This document shows, piece by piece, positions 24,212-32,951 of a stretch of 64,000 nt of DNA. The notes beneath the pieces were generated by a model, which made no database searches, was not told where the DNA came from, and saw only the letters and a program-made list of their open reading frames with translations. This stretch comes from JAIQFL01 sp035295745 (GTDB lineage: Bacteria > Acidobacteriota > Terriglobia > Bryobacterales > Bryobacteraceae), in contig DATGIL010000070.1 of the NCBI GenBank assembly GCA_035295745.1, positions 1 through 64,000 on the forward strand. Direction: 5' to 3'. Numbering within the stretch: position 1 is the stretch's first letter; each line of letters begins with the position of its first letter. A program made the position numbers and the translations under genes.

Positions 24212-26482
24212 ATGACCACGATTTTGAACGTCGACGACAACTCCGCGTCACGGTATGCGCGTAGTGCTGTGCTGCGCCAGGCTGGCTATACCGTGGTGGA
24301 AGCGACTACTGGGGAAGAGGCATTCGAAAAGGTCAAGGAAATCCAACCGGCGCTAGTGCTGCTCGATGTCCACCTTCCGGATATGAGTGGCTTCGATGTC
24401 TGCAAAAAGATCAAAGGTCAACCTCAGGGCGCCTCCACTCCGGTATTGCACATCTCGGCAACCGCTATTGAGGAATCGGATCTGATCACCGGCTTGCAGG
24501 CCGCCGACGCCTATGTCGTCGAACCCGTCGAGCCCGAGATGCTGCTGGCTTTCGTCGGCGCGCTGCTGCGCGGCAGTGAACTGATCCGGCAGTGGATGGC
24601 GGTATTCGATGCGCTCGCCGATGGGGTGGCACTGCTGAATTCAGAAGGAGCCATTCTGCGTTGCAACTCGGCGTTTTGCCGGCTGCTGGGCAAGCGGATC
24701 GGCGAGGTTTTAGGCGCCAACATTGCTTCAGCTCTTGCGGAGATCCGGTGCGAAGACGAGGTGCCCGCGTTTCCGAAATCGTTGCGCACCCGGCAAAGTG
24801 AGACCGCGGAGTGCGACCATGGCGAAAAAACCTATCGTTTCAGTTCGCATCTCGCTACCGTTCGCGGAGGTGTAGCGGGCGCTATCTACATCATCGCGGA
24901 CGTGACCAAGGAAAGAAGAGCTTCGCGCGAAAAAGAAGAGGCCTATGCCCTGCTGCGGGCCTTGACCGAAGGCGCGCCGGTGGGCTTCGCATTCCTCGAT
25001 CAAGAGATGCGCTATCGGCTTGTGAACCCGGAACTCGCCAGTTTCAACGGAGTGCCCGTGTCAGCTCACATTGGGCGTACGATCGAGGAAGTGGTGCCCA
25101 CTCTCGCGGCCGATGTCAGGCGCGTGATTCAGCGAGTCGTCGAGACCGGGGAGCCTGTCCTAGATCATGAACTGATCGGCGAGACGCCCAAGGCCCCCGG
25201 GCAAAGCCGGTCCTGGTCCGCGAGTTGTTATCCGGTGCGGTCGGCGGATGGCCGGCTGACCGGAATTGGCTGGGCCGTCGTGGAGACGACTGAACAGAAG
25301 CGCGCCGAGAAGGAGCGGCAAGACTTCGAGAAAAGGGTCCTGGAGGCGCAAAGACTCGAGAGCATTGGCCTCCTGGCTGGCGGCATCGCACACGACTTCA
25401 ACAACCTGCTCACGGCGGTTCTCGGAAACGCGAGCCTGGCCCGGGAACTCAGCCCGTCCAACAGCCCGGTGGCGAACTTCTTGGACGAGATCGTCAAAGC
25501 CAGCGAACGGGCGGCCCACCTGACCAGTCAGATGCTCGCCTACTCCGGTAAGGGCCAGTTTTATCTGCAGACCGTCGATCTTTCACAGGAAACCCGCGAG
25601 GTGGTCGCCTTGGTCCAGTCTGCTTTCTCCAATAAAATCTCCGTCCATCTCGATCTGCCGGACGATCTGCCGAAGGTCCGCGCCGATAAAGGCCAACTCC
25701 AGCAGGTGGTCATGAACATCGTGGTTAACGCCTCGGAAGCCATCGGCGATGCCTCCGGTTTTGTCTACATTCGCACCGGTACGAAACGCTTGACCGAGGA
25801 TTTCATCCGTAGCGAGTTAAACGGAGCCGAGGTGGCCGAGGGCCTCTACGCCTGTCTCGAAGTGCGCGACACCGGCTGCGGCATGGACGATGCCACCAGA
25901 GAAAGAGTTTTCGATCCCTTCTTCAGCACAAAATTTACGGGTCGCGGGTTGGGTCTGGCGGCGGTTGGAGGAATCGTTCGCGGTCACAAAGGCGCGATCC
26001 AGGTAAGAAGCACGCCGGGAAAGGGCAGCACATTTGTGGTCTACCTTCCTGTCGCCGCCGTGACGGCCCCGGCGAAGCAGACCGCGCGCCAGGAACGCCG
26101 CTCCAAGGTCTTCTTCCAGGGAACAGTTCTGGTTGTGGACGACGAAGATGTGGTCTTGCGCACGGCGCGCAGTGCACTTGAACGCCAGGGCTGCTCGGTG
26201 CTGGTGGCAGAGAGCGGGCCCTCCGCAATTGACATTCTGCGCCTCCACGCGGATGAGGTTTCCCTGATCATTCTCGACCTCAGCATGCCAGGCATGAGCG
26301 GATTGGAAGTCTTGCCGGAATTGCGCAAAATCCGGCCAGACATTCCCATTGTGGTTTCCAGCGGCTACAGCGAATCAGAAACGTTGCGGTTGTTCTCTGG
26401 TTACAAGATCTCGGGTTTCCTGCAGAAGCCGTACACGCTGCAGCGACTGGTGGAACGCGTCACCGCAGCCGTGGCCGTCTGA
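24212..26482 (+). CDS. hybrid histidine kinase, REC-PAS-PAS-HisKA-HATPase-REC
   Basis: 756 residues. Order: receiver 1-125 (TTILNVDDNSASRYARSA, LVLLDVHLPDMSG; its conserved Lys position reads VEPVEP, so the Lys is lost); PAS about 130-230; PAS about 240-360 (LTEGAPVGFAFLDQEMRYRL); HisKA with H394 in LAGGIAHDFNNLLTAVLGNA; HATPase_c (MNIVVNASEAIGD, DTGCGMDDATRERVFDPFFS, GRGLGLAAVGGIV); C-terminal receiver (VLVVDDEDVVLRTARSAL, IILDLSMPGMSG, LQKPYT). No membrane helix. It follows the previous kinase after 75 bp on the same strand and may receive or pass phosphate to its receivers. Confidence 0.92.
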   Translation: MTTILNVDDNSASRYARSAVLRQAGYTVVEATTGEEAFEKVKEIQPALVLLDVHLPDMSGFDVCKKIKGQPQGASTPVLHISATAIEESDLITGLQAADAYVVEPVEPEMLLAFVGALLRGSELIRQWMAVFDALADGVALLNSEGAILRCNSAFCRLLGKRIGEVLGANIASALAEIRCEDEVPAFPKSLRTRQSETAECDHGEKTYRFSSHLATVRGGVAGAIYIIADVTKERRASREKEEAYALLRALTEGAPVGFAFLDQEMRYRLVNPELASFNGVPVSAHIGRTIEEVVPTLAADVRRVIQRVVETGEPVLDHELIGETPKAPGQSRSWSASCYPVRSADGRLTGIGWAVVETTEQKRAEKERQDFEKRVLEAQRLESIGLLAGGIAHDFNNLLTAVLGNASLARELSPSNSPVANFLDEIVKASERAAHLTSQMLAYSGKGQFYLQTVDLSQETREVVALVQSAFSNKISVHLDLPDDLPKVRADKGQLQQVVMNIVVNASEAIGDASGFVYIRTGTKRLTEDFIRSELNGAEVAEGLYACLEVRDTGCGMDDATRERVFDPFFSTKFTGRGLGLAAVGGIVRGHKGAIQVRSTPGKGSTFVVYLPVAAVTAPAKQTARQERRSKVFFQGTVLVVDDEDVVLRTARSALERQGCSVLVAESGPSAIDILRLHADEVSLIILDLSMPGMSGLEVLPELRKIRPDIPIVVSSGYSESETLRLFSGYKISGFLQKPYTLQRLVERVTAAVAV

Positions 26483-26485
26483 TCC

Positions 26486-26644
26486 TCACTCCCGGGCCGG
26501 CGGCTGAATGTCGGGATCTGCTGGATTGAAGACGTCAGGTCCTGGTTCCGAAGGCTGAGGCGTCGGATCAAAGGACGGAACGTCTGGATCCGGGTCGGGC
26601 TGCGGTAGCTCCGGCTCCCCGGGGTCGCGTCTGGCAGAAATCAT
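26486..26644 (-). CDS. small Pro/Asp/Glu-rich protein (52 aa)
   Basis: A 52-residue frame from the ATG at 26644, with GGAGG 6 nt upstream (CGGAGGCGAAACATG). The start is MISARRDPGEPELPQPDPDP and the whole chain is made of acidic, proline-spaced repeats ending PDIQPPARE. It has no helix-forming core and should be disordered. The strong ribosome site and the even composition make it likely real. Its stop lies 4 bp beyond the convergent kinase stop. Similar tiny acidic Pro-rich proteins occur in other soil bacteria; function unknown. Confidence 0.65.
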   Translation of the reverse strand: MISARRDPGEPELPQPDPDPDVPSFDPTPQPSEPGPDVFNPADPDIQPPARE

Positions 26645-26904
26645 GTTTCGCCTCCGTCGTGCCTGTGTGCAATTAGGTTGCCGTGTGCCCTATCCAACCC
26701 GATACTCGCGCACAGTTTGCACGATAGGAAGTTCCTGGAGAGGCGGGTTTCCGACTGCGTTTCTTGGCCCCTTCGGCTGCAGATGCCGGAGTATGAGCAA
26801 TGCCCCCGCAGAGCCAATGTTCCTCACCGGCGGCCTGAAATTCGCGATCGACATTCGCGATGATCGTCCCGCCATTGTGGCGCTTAAGCTGCTCGTTTCT
26901 GTGC

Positions 26905-27054
26905 ATGATCAGAAAACTGAGCAGCGGCGAGTTTCGCTTGTATTCCAGAAAAATCGATCCGAAGACCGGCAAACGTAAGAACCTCGGAACGTTCCACACG
27001 CGCGAGGCCGCCGAAAAGCATGAACGCGACGTTCAATACTTCAAGCGGCATTGA
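26905..27054 (+). CDS. small conserved basic protein (49 aa)
   Basis: 49 residues from the ATG at 26905: MIRKLSSGEFRLYSRKIDPK, TGKRKNLGTFHTREAAEKHE, RDVQYFKRH. The pattern (GEFRLYSR...GKRxNLGTFxTxxAAExHE) is a known small conserved protein shape resembling the Arm DNA-binding domain at the N-terminus of tyrosine recombinases, but here it stands alone with a stop right after. No clear Shine-Dalgarno. An in-frame ATG at 26860 exists but adds residues unlike the family. Nucleic-acid binding is a guess from the fold resemblance. Confidence 0.6.
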   Translation: MIRKLSSGEFRLYSRKIDPKTGKRKNLGTFHTREAAEKHERDVQYFKRH

Positions 27055-27067
27055 GTGTAATGGCCAC

Positions 27068-27159
27068 GCCCTGTCCCGTACCGGATTTGACGCTGCTGTT
27101 CTTCAACCCGGTCAAGGATATTCCGGAAGCAGCAAAAACGGGCACCTCCGGGACAGGGC
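27068..27159. repeat. 92-bp imperfect inverted-repeat element
   Basis: GCCCTGTCCCG (27068-27078) is the perfect reverse complement of CGGGACAGGGC (27149-27159). Inner arms TGCTGTTCTTC and GAAGCAGCA also partly pair. The size and ends suggest a small dispersed palindromic element or a long hairpin at the end of the TerC transcript. It fills most of the gap 27055-27243. Confidence 0.6.
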
Positions 27160-27243
27160 TCTTTCGCTCATTTCGAGCTTCTGCCATTTTGCGCGAGCAT
27201 TTCCGCCCGAGCGACTCAACTCTATGCAATCGGAGTGCCTTCG

Positions 27244-27927
27244 TTATTTTGTGTGCGGCTGATCATCCGTCCGGCAGCGCCTGCGCCGGCACAACAGCCA
27301 TCCCGCCACGATGATGATGACCACAAGTGCGCCCTCGACCGCGTATCGCAGAAGATCGGAAGGATGCAGCGTGCGCTCCACATACCTGTCTGTGAGGATC
27401 ATGTCGCCGCCCACCCGGCCGAGAATTCCCGATCCGATGTAGATGATCACCGGATACCGCTCCATCAAGTCTGCCAGGAGATTGCTGGAGAAGACGACAA
27501 ATGGGATGCTGAGGCAAAGCCCGAACACGATCAGCCACATGTTGCCTTTGGCTGTACCCGCGATGGCCAAAATATTGTCGATGGACATCGTCAAGTCGGC
27601 AAAAATGATGTACCCGATCGCCTGCCAGAAGCGGCTCGGCGCCGGCACTGAGTCAGGAGGATCGCTCGCATCCACAAGAACCTTGAGCGCGATCCAGAGA
27701 ACGAACAAACCACCGGCCAGTTTCACGTATTCCAAGGTCAGCAGCCGTGCCGCGATCACCGTGAGACCGATTCGCAAGACCACCGCGCCCGCTGCGCCCC
27801 CCGCGATGCCGATCCGGCGCTCGCGTTTGGGCAGCGAGCGCACCGCCATCGCGATCACCAGGGCATTGTCTCCGGCCAGCAGGAGATCGAGCAGAACGAT
27901 CGTAAGACCGTTCAGGACGAAGCGCAT
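27244..27927 (-). CDS. TerC/YjbE-family integral membrane protein
   Basis: 227 residues from the ATG at 27927, which overlaps the end of ribF by 16 bp; the longer upstream frame lies inside ribF. About seven membrane helices; family hallmarks are DLLLAGDNALVIAMAVRSLP near the N-terminus and FADLTMSIDNILAIAG in the middle, with paired acidic residues in the membrane. The TerC family exports metal ions (manganese is shown for some members; tellurite resistance gave the name). The C-terminus is a short Arg-rich tail (LCRRRRCRTDDQPHTK). Likely co-transcribed with ribF. Confidence 0.9.
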   Translation of the reverse strand: MRFVLNGLTIVLLDLLLAGDNALVIAMAVRSLPKRERRIGIAGGAAGAVVLRIGLTVIAARLLTLEYVKLAGGLFVLWIALKVLVDASDPPDSVPAPSRFWQAIGYIIFADLTMSIDNILAIAGTAKGNMWLIVFGLCLSIPFVVFSSNLLADLMERYPVIIYIGSGILGRVGGDMILTDRYVERTLHPSDLLRYAVEGALVVIIIVAGWLLCRRRRCRTDDQPHTK

Positions 27928-28883
27928 GGAATCCGCCCGACCCAGGCACCGGCGCGGCGGAAGTAGGTTTGCGCCACACGGACGTCCCGCAGGATCTGTT
28001 GCTTCAGTGCCTCCGGCGTTTCGAATTTGCGCTCGTCGCGAACCCGCCACAGGAACTCCACTTGAATCCGCCGCGGAGTCTCTCCGCCCATCGGCTCCAG
28101 CAAAAAGGTCTCGATCGAGAGCTCCTCGCTGGCCCCGAAAGTGGGACGCAGTCCGATGTTGGTGATGGAGTTCCACACGCGCACGCCTTCGCGATCCCGG
28201 GTTCGCGTGACGTACACGCCATTGGCCGGAATCACCTCGGCTTCAGTCGCCAGATTCAATGTCGGAACCGTCTGCTTGGAACCAACGCCGCGCCCGCTGA
28301 CGACGTCGCCCTGCAACGCGTATGGCCGATCGAGCAGCCGGGCGGCGAGCGCCACTTTTCCTCCTGCAATCAATTCCCGCACCACGCTACTGCTGACGAT
28401 TCGACCGCGCTGCGTTACCGCCGGCACAACGATGGTTTCGAAGCCGTATTTCCTGCCCAACTCCGCCAGCACCTCAACGTTGCCTGCCTGCCGATGGCCA
28501 AAGCGAAAATTGTCGCCTACCAGAACGGCGCGCGCGCCGAACCGTTCCACCAGCAGATCGCGCACGAACTCCTCGGGGGAGAGCATTGCCAATTCGCGAG
28601 TGAACGGCAGAATGACCACGTCCTCGATGCCTTCCTGCGCCATCAATTGGGCTCTCCTCGCTGGGGTGGAGAGCAGACGCGGAGCCCGCGCGGGAGCCAC
28701 TACCCGGGTGGGATGCGGATCGAAGGTCAGCGGCACCGCCTTCCAGCCTCGCTCGGACGCCAGCGATCGCAGCTTGCGCAAAATCTGCCGGTGTCCCACG
28801 TGCACGCCATCGAAATTACCGATGGTTAGAGCGCTCGGTCCGAAGCCATCCGGCACCTCGGTTGGGTTGCGGTAGATTCTCAT
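27912..28883 (-). CDS. ribF: bifunctional riboflavin kinase / FAD synthetase
   Basis: 323 residues. The N-terminal nucleotidyltransferase (FMN adenylyltransferase) domain shows LTIGNFDGVHVGHRQILRKL, TFDPHPTRV and SSSVVRELIAGGKVALAARL; the C-terminal riboflavin kinase domain shows GDVVSGRGVGSKQTVPTLNL and GVYVTRT, with the PTLN motif intact. It makes FMN and then FAD in the cytoplasm. Full length. Its start overlaps the end of the upstream metallo-hydrolase gene by 4 bp, and its 3' end overlaps the TerC gene, so the four genes from 29977 down form one run. Confidence 0.95.
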   Translation of the reverse strand: MRIYRNPTEVPDGFGPSALTIGNFDGVHVGHRQILRKLRSLASERGWKAVPLTFDPHPTRVVAPARAPRLLSTPARRAQLMAQEGIEDVVILPFTRELAMLSPEEFVRDLLVERFGARAVLVGDNFRFGHRQAGNVEVLAELGRKYGFETIVVPAVTQRGRIVSSSVVRELIAGGKVALAARLLDRPYALQGDVVSGRGVGSKQTVPTLNLATEAEVIPANGVYVTRTRDREGVRVWNSITNIGLRPTFGASEELSIETFLLEPMGGETPRRIQVEFLWRVRDERKFETPEALKQQILRDVRVAQTYFRRAGAWVGRIPCASS

Positions 28884-29653
28884 TGGACGTGAATCTCGAG
28901 CCCGTCGTATGCCAGCCGGATATTCGGCGGCAGCAGGCTCTCGGCCCGTTCATGGCCCAGATCGTGGCATATATGGGTGAAGAACGCACGCCGAGGAGCC
29001 AGTATTTCCACGGTCTTCACGGAGCGGTCGACGGTGGAGTGGGTGGGGTGTGGTTTGTAGCGCAGGGCATCGAGGAACAGCACGTCGAGACCGCGCAGTT
29101 GTTCCATCGAGGATTCCGGAATATCGTTGTGATCGGTGAGATAAGCCGCCGAGCCAAATCGGAATCCGAGGATCGTCTGCCGTCCGTGCAAGATCGGTAT
29201 CGGCCGAAACTCCAGGCCGAAGAGATCGAACGAGCCGTCGATCAGGCGCGCATCCAGTTGCGGAGTGTTGGATTCCTTCTTCACGCCGTCGAAAATGTAC
29301 TGGAAGCAGCGATGAATGGACGCCATGGTCTCGGCAGCAGCGAAGATCGGAATTTGCCCCTTCTGGCGAAAGTTGAACGGCCGCACGTCATCCAGTCCCA
29401 TGATGTGGTCGGCGTGTGCGTGCGTAAAGACCACCGCGTCCAGACGATCGATTCTGGCACGTAGAGCCTGCGTGCGGAAATCGGGTGTGGTATCGATCAG
29501 CACATTGCGACCGTCGTAGCTGACCAGAATCGAGGGGCGCAGGCGGCTGTCTCGCGGATCGGTCGAACTGCATACAGAGCAATGGCAGCCGATCGTTGGC
29601 ACCCCTACACTCGTCCCCGACCCCAGGACTGTGATCTTCAACGAACCCGGCAT
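28880..29653 (-). CDS. MBL-fold metallo-hydrolase (PhnP-like)
   Basis: 257 residues. The metallo-beta-lactamase motif THAHADHIMGLDDVRPF gives the HxHxDH zinc site; further ligands appear at PILHG, YLTDHND and FTHICHDLGH. The N-terminal GSGTSVGVPTIGCHCSVCSS with a Cys cluster is typical of the PhnP / phosphoribosyl cyclic phosphate phosphodiesterase group, where it binds a structural zinc. No phosphonate genes are near, so the substrate could be another cyclic phosphodiester. It abuts the DUF1844 gene upstream and overlaps ribF. Confidence 0.9.
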   Translation of the reverse strand: MPGSLKITVLGSGTSVGVPTIGCHCSVCSSTDPRDSRLRPSILVSYDGRNVLIDTTPDFRTQALRARIDRLDAVVFTHAHADHIMGLDDVRPFNFRQKGQIPIFAAAETMASIHRCFQYIFDGVKKESNTPQLDARLIDGSFDLFGLEFRPIPILHGRQTILGFRFGSAAYLTDHNDIPESSMEQLRGLDVLFLDALRYKPHPTHSTVDRSVKTVEILAPRRAFFTHICHDLGHERAESLLPPNIRLAYDGLEIHVQ

Positions 29654-29977
29654 TCAGGCTTTCTGTTCCGCCGCCTTACCCACCTCGTCCGTAACCTGGA
29701 CGAAACGGAAGCGCAACTCGGTCAAGGAGTTCTCGAGCATCCGGCGCTCTTCGATGTCCAGATTGCCTTTGGTTTTGTCCAGCAGAATAGCCATCAGATC
29801 GATGGTATGCCGCGCCATGCGGAGATCCGGTTCCGGTTTCTCCTCCTCCCCGAAGTGCATGAGTCCGAGTTGCATCTGGGCTTGCGCGCGCAGTGACAGC
29901 ACGATGAAAGAGAAGGACGGGGGCGGCAGCGGGAATTGCTCCTCCTGCTCCTGGAGGTTGGTGTCTGCTTCGCTCAT
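29654..29977 (-). CDS. DUF1844 domain protein
   Basis: 107 residues from MSEADTNLQEQEEQ (ATG 29977); an upstream open stretch to 30112 is not convincing coding. Body: PPPSFSFIVLSLRAQAQMQL, GLMHF, DLRMARHTIDLMAILLDKTK, LDIEERRMLENSLTELRFRF. This is the DUF1844 pattern, a small cytoplasmic helical protein common in acidobacteria and deltaproteobacteria with no known role. It is the first gene of the run to the metallo-hydrolase, ribF and terC genes; its stop codon directly adjoins the next ATG. Confidence 0.85.
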   Translation of the reverse strand: MSEADTNLQEQEEQFPLPPPSFSFIVLSLRAQAQMQLGLMHFGEEEKPEPDLRMARHTIDLMAILLDKTKGNLDIEERRMLENSLTELRFRFVQVTDEVGKAAEQKA

Positions 29978-30157
29978 CAATTTTGATTCTATCAAGACGA
30001 TTCGTGCTATAGCTTCGGTTGGCGGGGCCCGGCAGTCACGGCCCCGATTCGAGCGGCGCGCGGGCGCAAGTGCTATCTGACGGGCTGATGAAGTGAGGAG
30101 GCAGGCCAGCAATCTCTAAGGGCCGCTCGATGTAGTCGATGCCCAAGAATTCGCTTC

Positions 30158-30506
30158 GGGATCTGCCCGGTGGTCACGCGGCTCTGGAATCCCAACTGGA
30201 CCCTCCTCAGCGTGGGAATGTGTTTTCTGTTTCTGGTGGCGTCCTGCCGGGCAATCGAGGTGAAGCGCTGGCGGAAGTGGACATTCCCACTGGTATTGAT
30301 TGGCATGAACTCCATTGCCGCCTACCTGATGGCACATCTATTCGAGCGCTTCACCCTCGATTCGCTTCGGATTCACCTGGGAACTCACCCGTTTTCAGGT
30401 GTTTGGGACCGGTGGAGAGCTGCGGTCCGCGGAATGGCAACTGCTGGCGTATTTGGTAATGCTCTTACTGGATGTTACCGGCGCAAGATCTTCCTGCGTT
30501 TTTAGG
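30158..30506 (+). pseudogene. C-terminal remnant of a NagX/DUF5009-type membrane acyltransferase
   Basis: A plus-strand frame encodes VVTRLWNPNWTLLSVGMCFL, EVKRWRKWTFPLVLIGMNSI and AAYLMAHLFERFT, the C-terminal membrane part of heparan-alpha-glucosaminide acetyltransferase-like (DUF5009) proteins. The ending YRRKIFLRF is reached only in part: around 30400-30490 the family sequence jumps between frames (YLVMLL in one, then YRRKIFLRF in another), showing at least one frameshift. The N-terminal three quarters of the gene are missing. It is a decayed fragment, not a working gene. Confidence 0.75.
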
Positions 30507-30627
30507 CTGCCCGGTTCTGAGGCTGATGCTGCGGCGGCTGAGCCTGCTGTTGCGTGACATTGACGAAACGACAAAAATTCACGCACCCTTTGTTTTTGCA
30601 AGTGAGACAGACACGCTTCTGAGCCAT
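30502..30627 (-). CDS. small Cys-rich protein (41 aa), tentative
   Basis: 41 residues from the ATG at 30627: MAQKRVCLTCKNKGCVNFCR, FVNVTQQQAQPPQHQPQNRA, A. The four cysteines in the order CxxC-x4-C-x3-C suggest a small zinc knuckle, followed by a Gln/Pro-rich tail. No clear Shine-Dalgarno; the frame is open further upstream without likeness to anything. It overlaps the end of the decayed acyltransferase remnant by 5 bp on the opposite strand. Could be chance, but the motif is orderly. Confidence 0.4.
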   Translation of the reverse strand: MAQKRVCLTCKNKGCVNFCRFVNVTQQQAQPPQHQPQNRAA

Positions 30628-30731
30628 GTGAAATAAGAGTACTCGATGGGTTGGAAACCGCAAAGAGGTCTTATGCGGGCACAATCCCGCTACCCCCAAT
30701 GGAGGGTGTTGCAGATCTCGACTTGGAGTTC

Positions 30732-31619
30732 TCACCGGCCCGCGGCTTCGAACCCCAGATGCCAGCCCAGCTTGTCGGCATCGAACCAAGAGACTTCAGA
30801 GCCGAACCAGCGCGACTTGGATGCGGCACGTAGTTTACTGGGCTGCCGCGCGCCTAAGAGGAACGCGCATGGCGCCTCGCCGAAGCGATCGAGACGCTGC
30901 GACAGCCACGAATCCTGCGTCAAAGGCTGGGCCAAAATCACCGGCACGCCGCCGAGCAGGGCCAGTTGGGCGCCGAAAGCAGAGTCCACCTGTTTGATCG
31001 GCGCCGGAAGGCCGTAGGCTTTGCGATACCGCGCGATGCCGTCCTCCAGATTGCGAACGGCAATCACCACTTTGGTGACGCCCGTAAAGTCGCGAGTGCC
31101 GGGTTTGCCTTGAGGAAATGCGCGCTGATCCCGCGGCGTGAAATCGTGAATCAGGAACGGGAAGAAAGTGCCTCGCGTTCCACCGCCGATATCCGAGGTC
31201 TCCCAATCCAGCCGCACGCCGTCCGGGCGCTCACGGCCGCTCTTCACGGGGGCTGCCACGGCGATTCCCACGGCGCGCAGACGCTGCACCTCGGCAACCA
31301 AGTCCTTCTCGCGGACCGCCCAGGCGCACGGACCGGCATTGGCTTTCAGAAACTTACCCCACTCGTGCTGCTCGACCCGGGATTCGGCGCCGGCCTGCAC
31401 GCCCATCAGTTCGAGGTACGACCCATCCGGCAAACTGACGAGCGCCATTTCGGTGGTCTTGTTGGTGTGCGGTCCTCCATAGACGCTCGGTATCCCCACT
31501 GCGGTGAGATTGGCCTGCATCGTTTTGACATCGGTGCCGGCGACGGTCACATGGTCGATTTTCAGATCGGCGGCGTAGAGGAAGACGGGGATCAGACCCA
31601 ATAGCAAATGACAACGCAT
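30732..31619 (-). CDS. exported glyoxalase-like (VOC-fold) domain protein
   Basis: 295 residues from MRCHLLLG (ATG 31619); the longer frame to 31751 adds an unlikely His-rich start. A signal peptide (CHLLLGLIPVFLYAADL) is followed by LKIDHVTVAGTDVKTMQANL, MALVSLPDGSYLELMGVQ and a second half with TKVVIAVRNLEDGIARYRKA, matching the Glyoxalase_3/VOC pattern of paired beta-alpha-beta repeats. VOC proteins are metal enzymes or binding proteins; an exported form with unknown substrate fits acidobacterial paralogues. It stands alone, convergent with nothing. Confidence 0.82.
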   Translation of the reverse strand: MRCHLLLGLIPVFLYAADLKIDHVTVAGTDVKTMQANLTAVGIPSVYGGPHTNKTTEMALVSLPDGSYLELMGVQAGAESRVEQHEWGKFLKANAGPCAWAVREKDLVAEVQRLRAVGIAVAAPVKSGRERPDGVRLDWETSDIGGGTRGTFFPFLIHDFTPRDQRAFPQGKPGTRDFTGVTKVVIAVRNLEDGIARYRKAYGLPAPIKQVDSAFGAQLALLGGVPVILAQPLTQDSWLSQRLDRFGEAPCAFLLGARQPSKLRAASKSRWFGSEVSWFDADKLGWHLGFEAAGR

Positions 31620-31814
31620 AGCTAGATTCTGACGCGGCGCGGGTCTTTGCGCCAGCCCGCGGGTTAAGGTTCGGTCCGCTACCAGTTGAATAGCGACCAC
31701 AGTGCAAGCAACCACGGGATGATGATGATGATCGGATCTCCAGACATACAAATAGAAGATCGGTTGGGCACGCTAAAAACTTTAGAGGGCCGCTTCTGGT
31801 GTACCTTTGTAAGG

Positions 31815-32936
31815 ATGAATCGGCGACAGTTCCTCCTCACTTCGGGCGGTTCCGCGCTTGTGACGGCGACGGCGGCACCCGCGACGACCGTGCTTTACGG
31901 TGACCATGCCGTAACCATCGACAAGATCCGCCCGGACGCAAAAGATCTGTGGATACGAGCAGCGGACTTGCCGCGGATCAATGAGTTCGAACTCAAGCCT
32001 CAGGGCGCGTGCCGCGCCGCTATGTGCATCCCGGTTTCGAAAGATTTGAAAAGCGGCGAGTGGTTCAATCTGACCGGCTTCGCCCGCAAGCTGCACCAAA
32101 CCTACGTCTTCGACTCGGGCGCCTGGAGTTTTGGCGAGATTCCTCTGATGCGCGGAGAATTTTACAAGACGCGCATTGCGCCCGATTTCGCGGTGCCTGA
32201 CCGCAAGGGCCGTCTCGTGCATCTCTCCGATTTCCGTGGCCGCAAGGTACTCGTGATCACATGGGCCTCCTGGTGAGGGTGCCGCTTGGATCTGCCAGGC
32301 TGGCAGAAGGTCTACGCGGAACTCCACGAGCAGAATTTCGAAATCGTGGCCGCTGCGCAAGATACTGGCGGCGAGGTGGCCGCGGGCAAGTGGTACGACG
32401 CTGCCAAGGCGACCTACACGACGCTGGTCGACACGCAACACACGGTTAGTTCCGCCTACCAATTCATCAATGTGCCGACCGGGATCTGGATCGACGAGCG
32501 CGGCAAGGTGGTGCGACCCGCAGAGCCGGCGTGGACGAACAACCAGACCATGAAGATTGGCGAGAAGTCGATTGTGACTGAAGGCGAGGCGTACGTCGCC
32601 GCACTGCGGGATTGGGTGAAGAACGGCGAGCGGAGCATCTATGCGCTCTCGGATGATGAGTTCGCGCGCCGCGTGAAGCCGCGCACACCTGCCGAGATGG
32701 AGGCCGACGCGAGTTTCAAACTGGGCGTCTGGTTTCATGCGCAAGGCAAACAGGAACTGGCGGCAAAATACTGGGCGCGCGCCCAGCAACTGAATCCGGA
32801 CGATTGGAACTATCACCGCCAGGAATGGAGCTTCACCCCACAGGAAGCGGGCAAGAAGTGGCGGGACAAGTTCGATAAGCTGGAGCAGCCGTACTATCCG
32901 AAGCTGGAGATTTCCCCAGCGCCAGAGAAGAAGTAG
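31815..32936 (+). CDS. Tat-exported redoxin, probable selenoprotein (in-frame UGA at 32274-32276)
   Basis: Read through one TGA the gene is 374 codons, giving 373 residues. MNRRQFLLTSGGSALVTATA is a Tat signal (RRQFLL). The redoxin domain includes YKTRIAPDFAVPDRKGRLVH and LSDFRGRKVLVITWASW; then TGA takes the place expected for the first Cys, followed by GCRLDLPGWQKVYAELHEQN in the same frame and 220 intact codons (FINVPTGIWIDERGKVVRP; a TPR-like tail). The site thus reads Sec154-Gly-Cys156, a UxC redox motif. A SECIS-like hairpin lies 16-30 nt past the TGA. A nonsense mutation or sequencing error is the alternative, but no other damage is present. An ATG inside (32369) could only give a fragment lacking the redoxin motif. 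Confidence 0.8.
32285..32309 (+). promoter_or_regulatory. putative bacterial SECIS element
   Basis: CTGCCA-GGC-TGGCAG (32292-32306) is a perfect 6-bp stem with a GGC apical loop whose first G is 22 nt after the TGA; CTT/AAG (32285-32287 and 32307-32309) can extend it below a 4-nt bulge. Bacterial SECIS elements are such hairpins, within the coding region, with a G in the apical loop about 16-37 nt after the UGA, bound by SelB. Position and loop fit. Confidence 0.65.
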
Positions 32937-32951
32937 GCATCAGGAGGGGTC

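Noticed and set aside
32274..32276. Redoxin read as two genes split by an ordinary stop
   Set aside because: The downstream part continues the same domain in the same frame, has no good start, and a SECIS-like hairpin follows the TGA. Recoding is the better reading, though an error cannot be ruled out.
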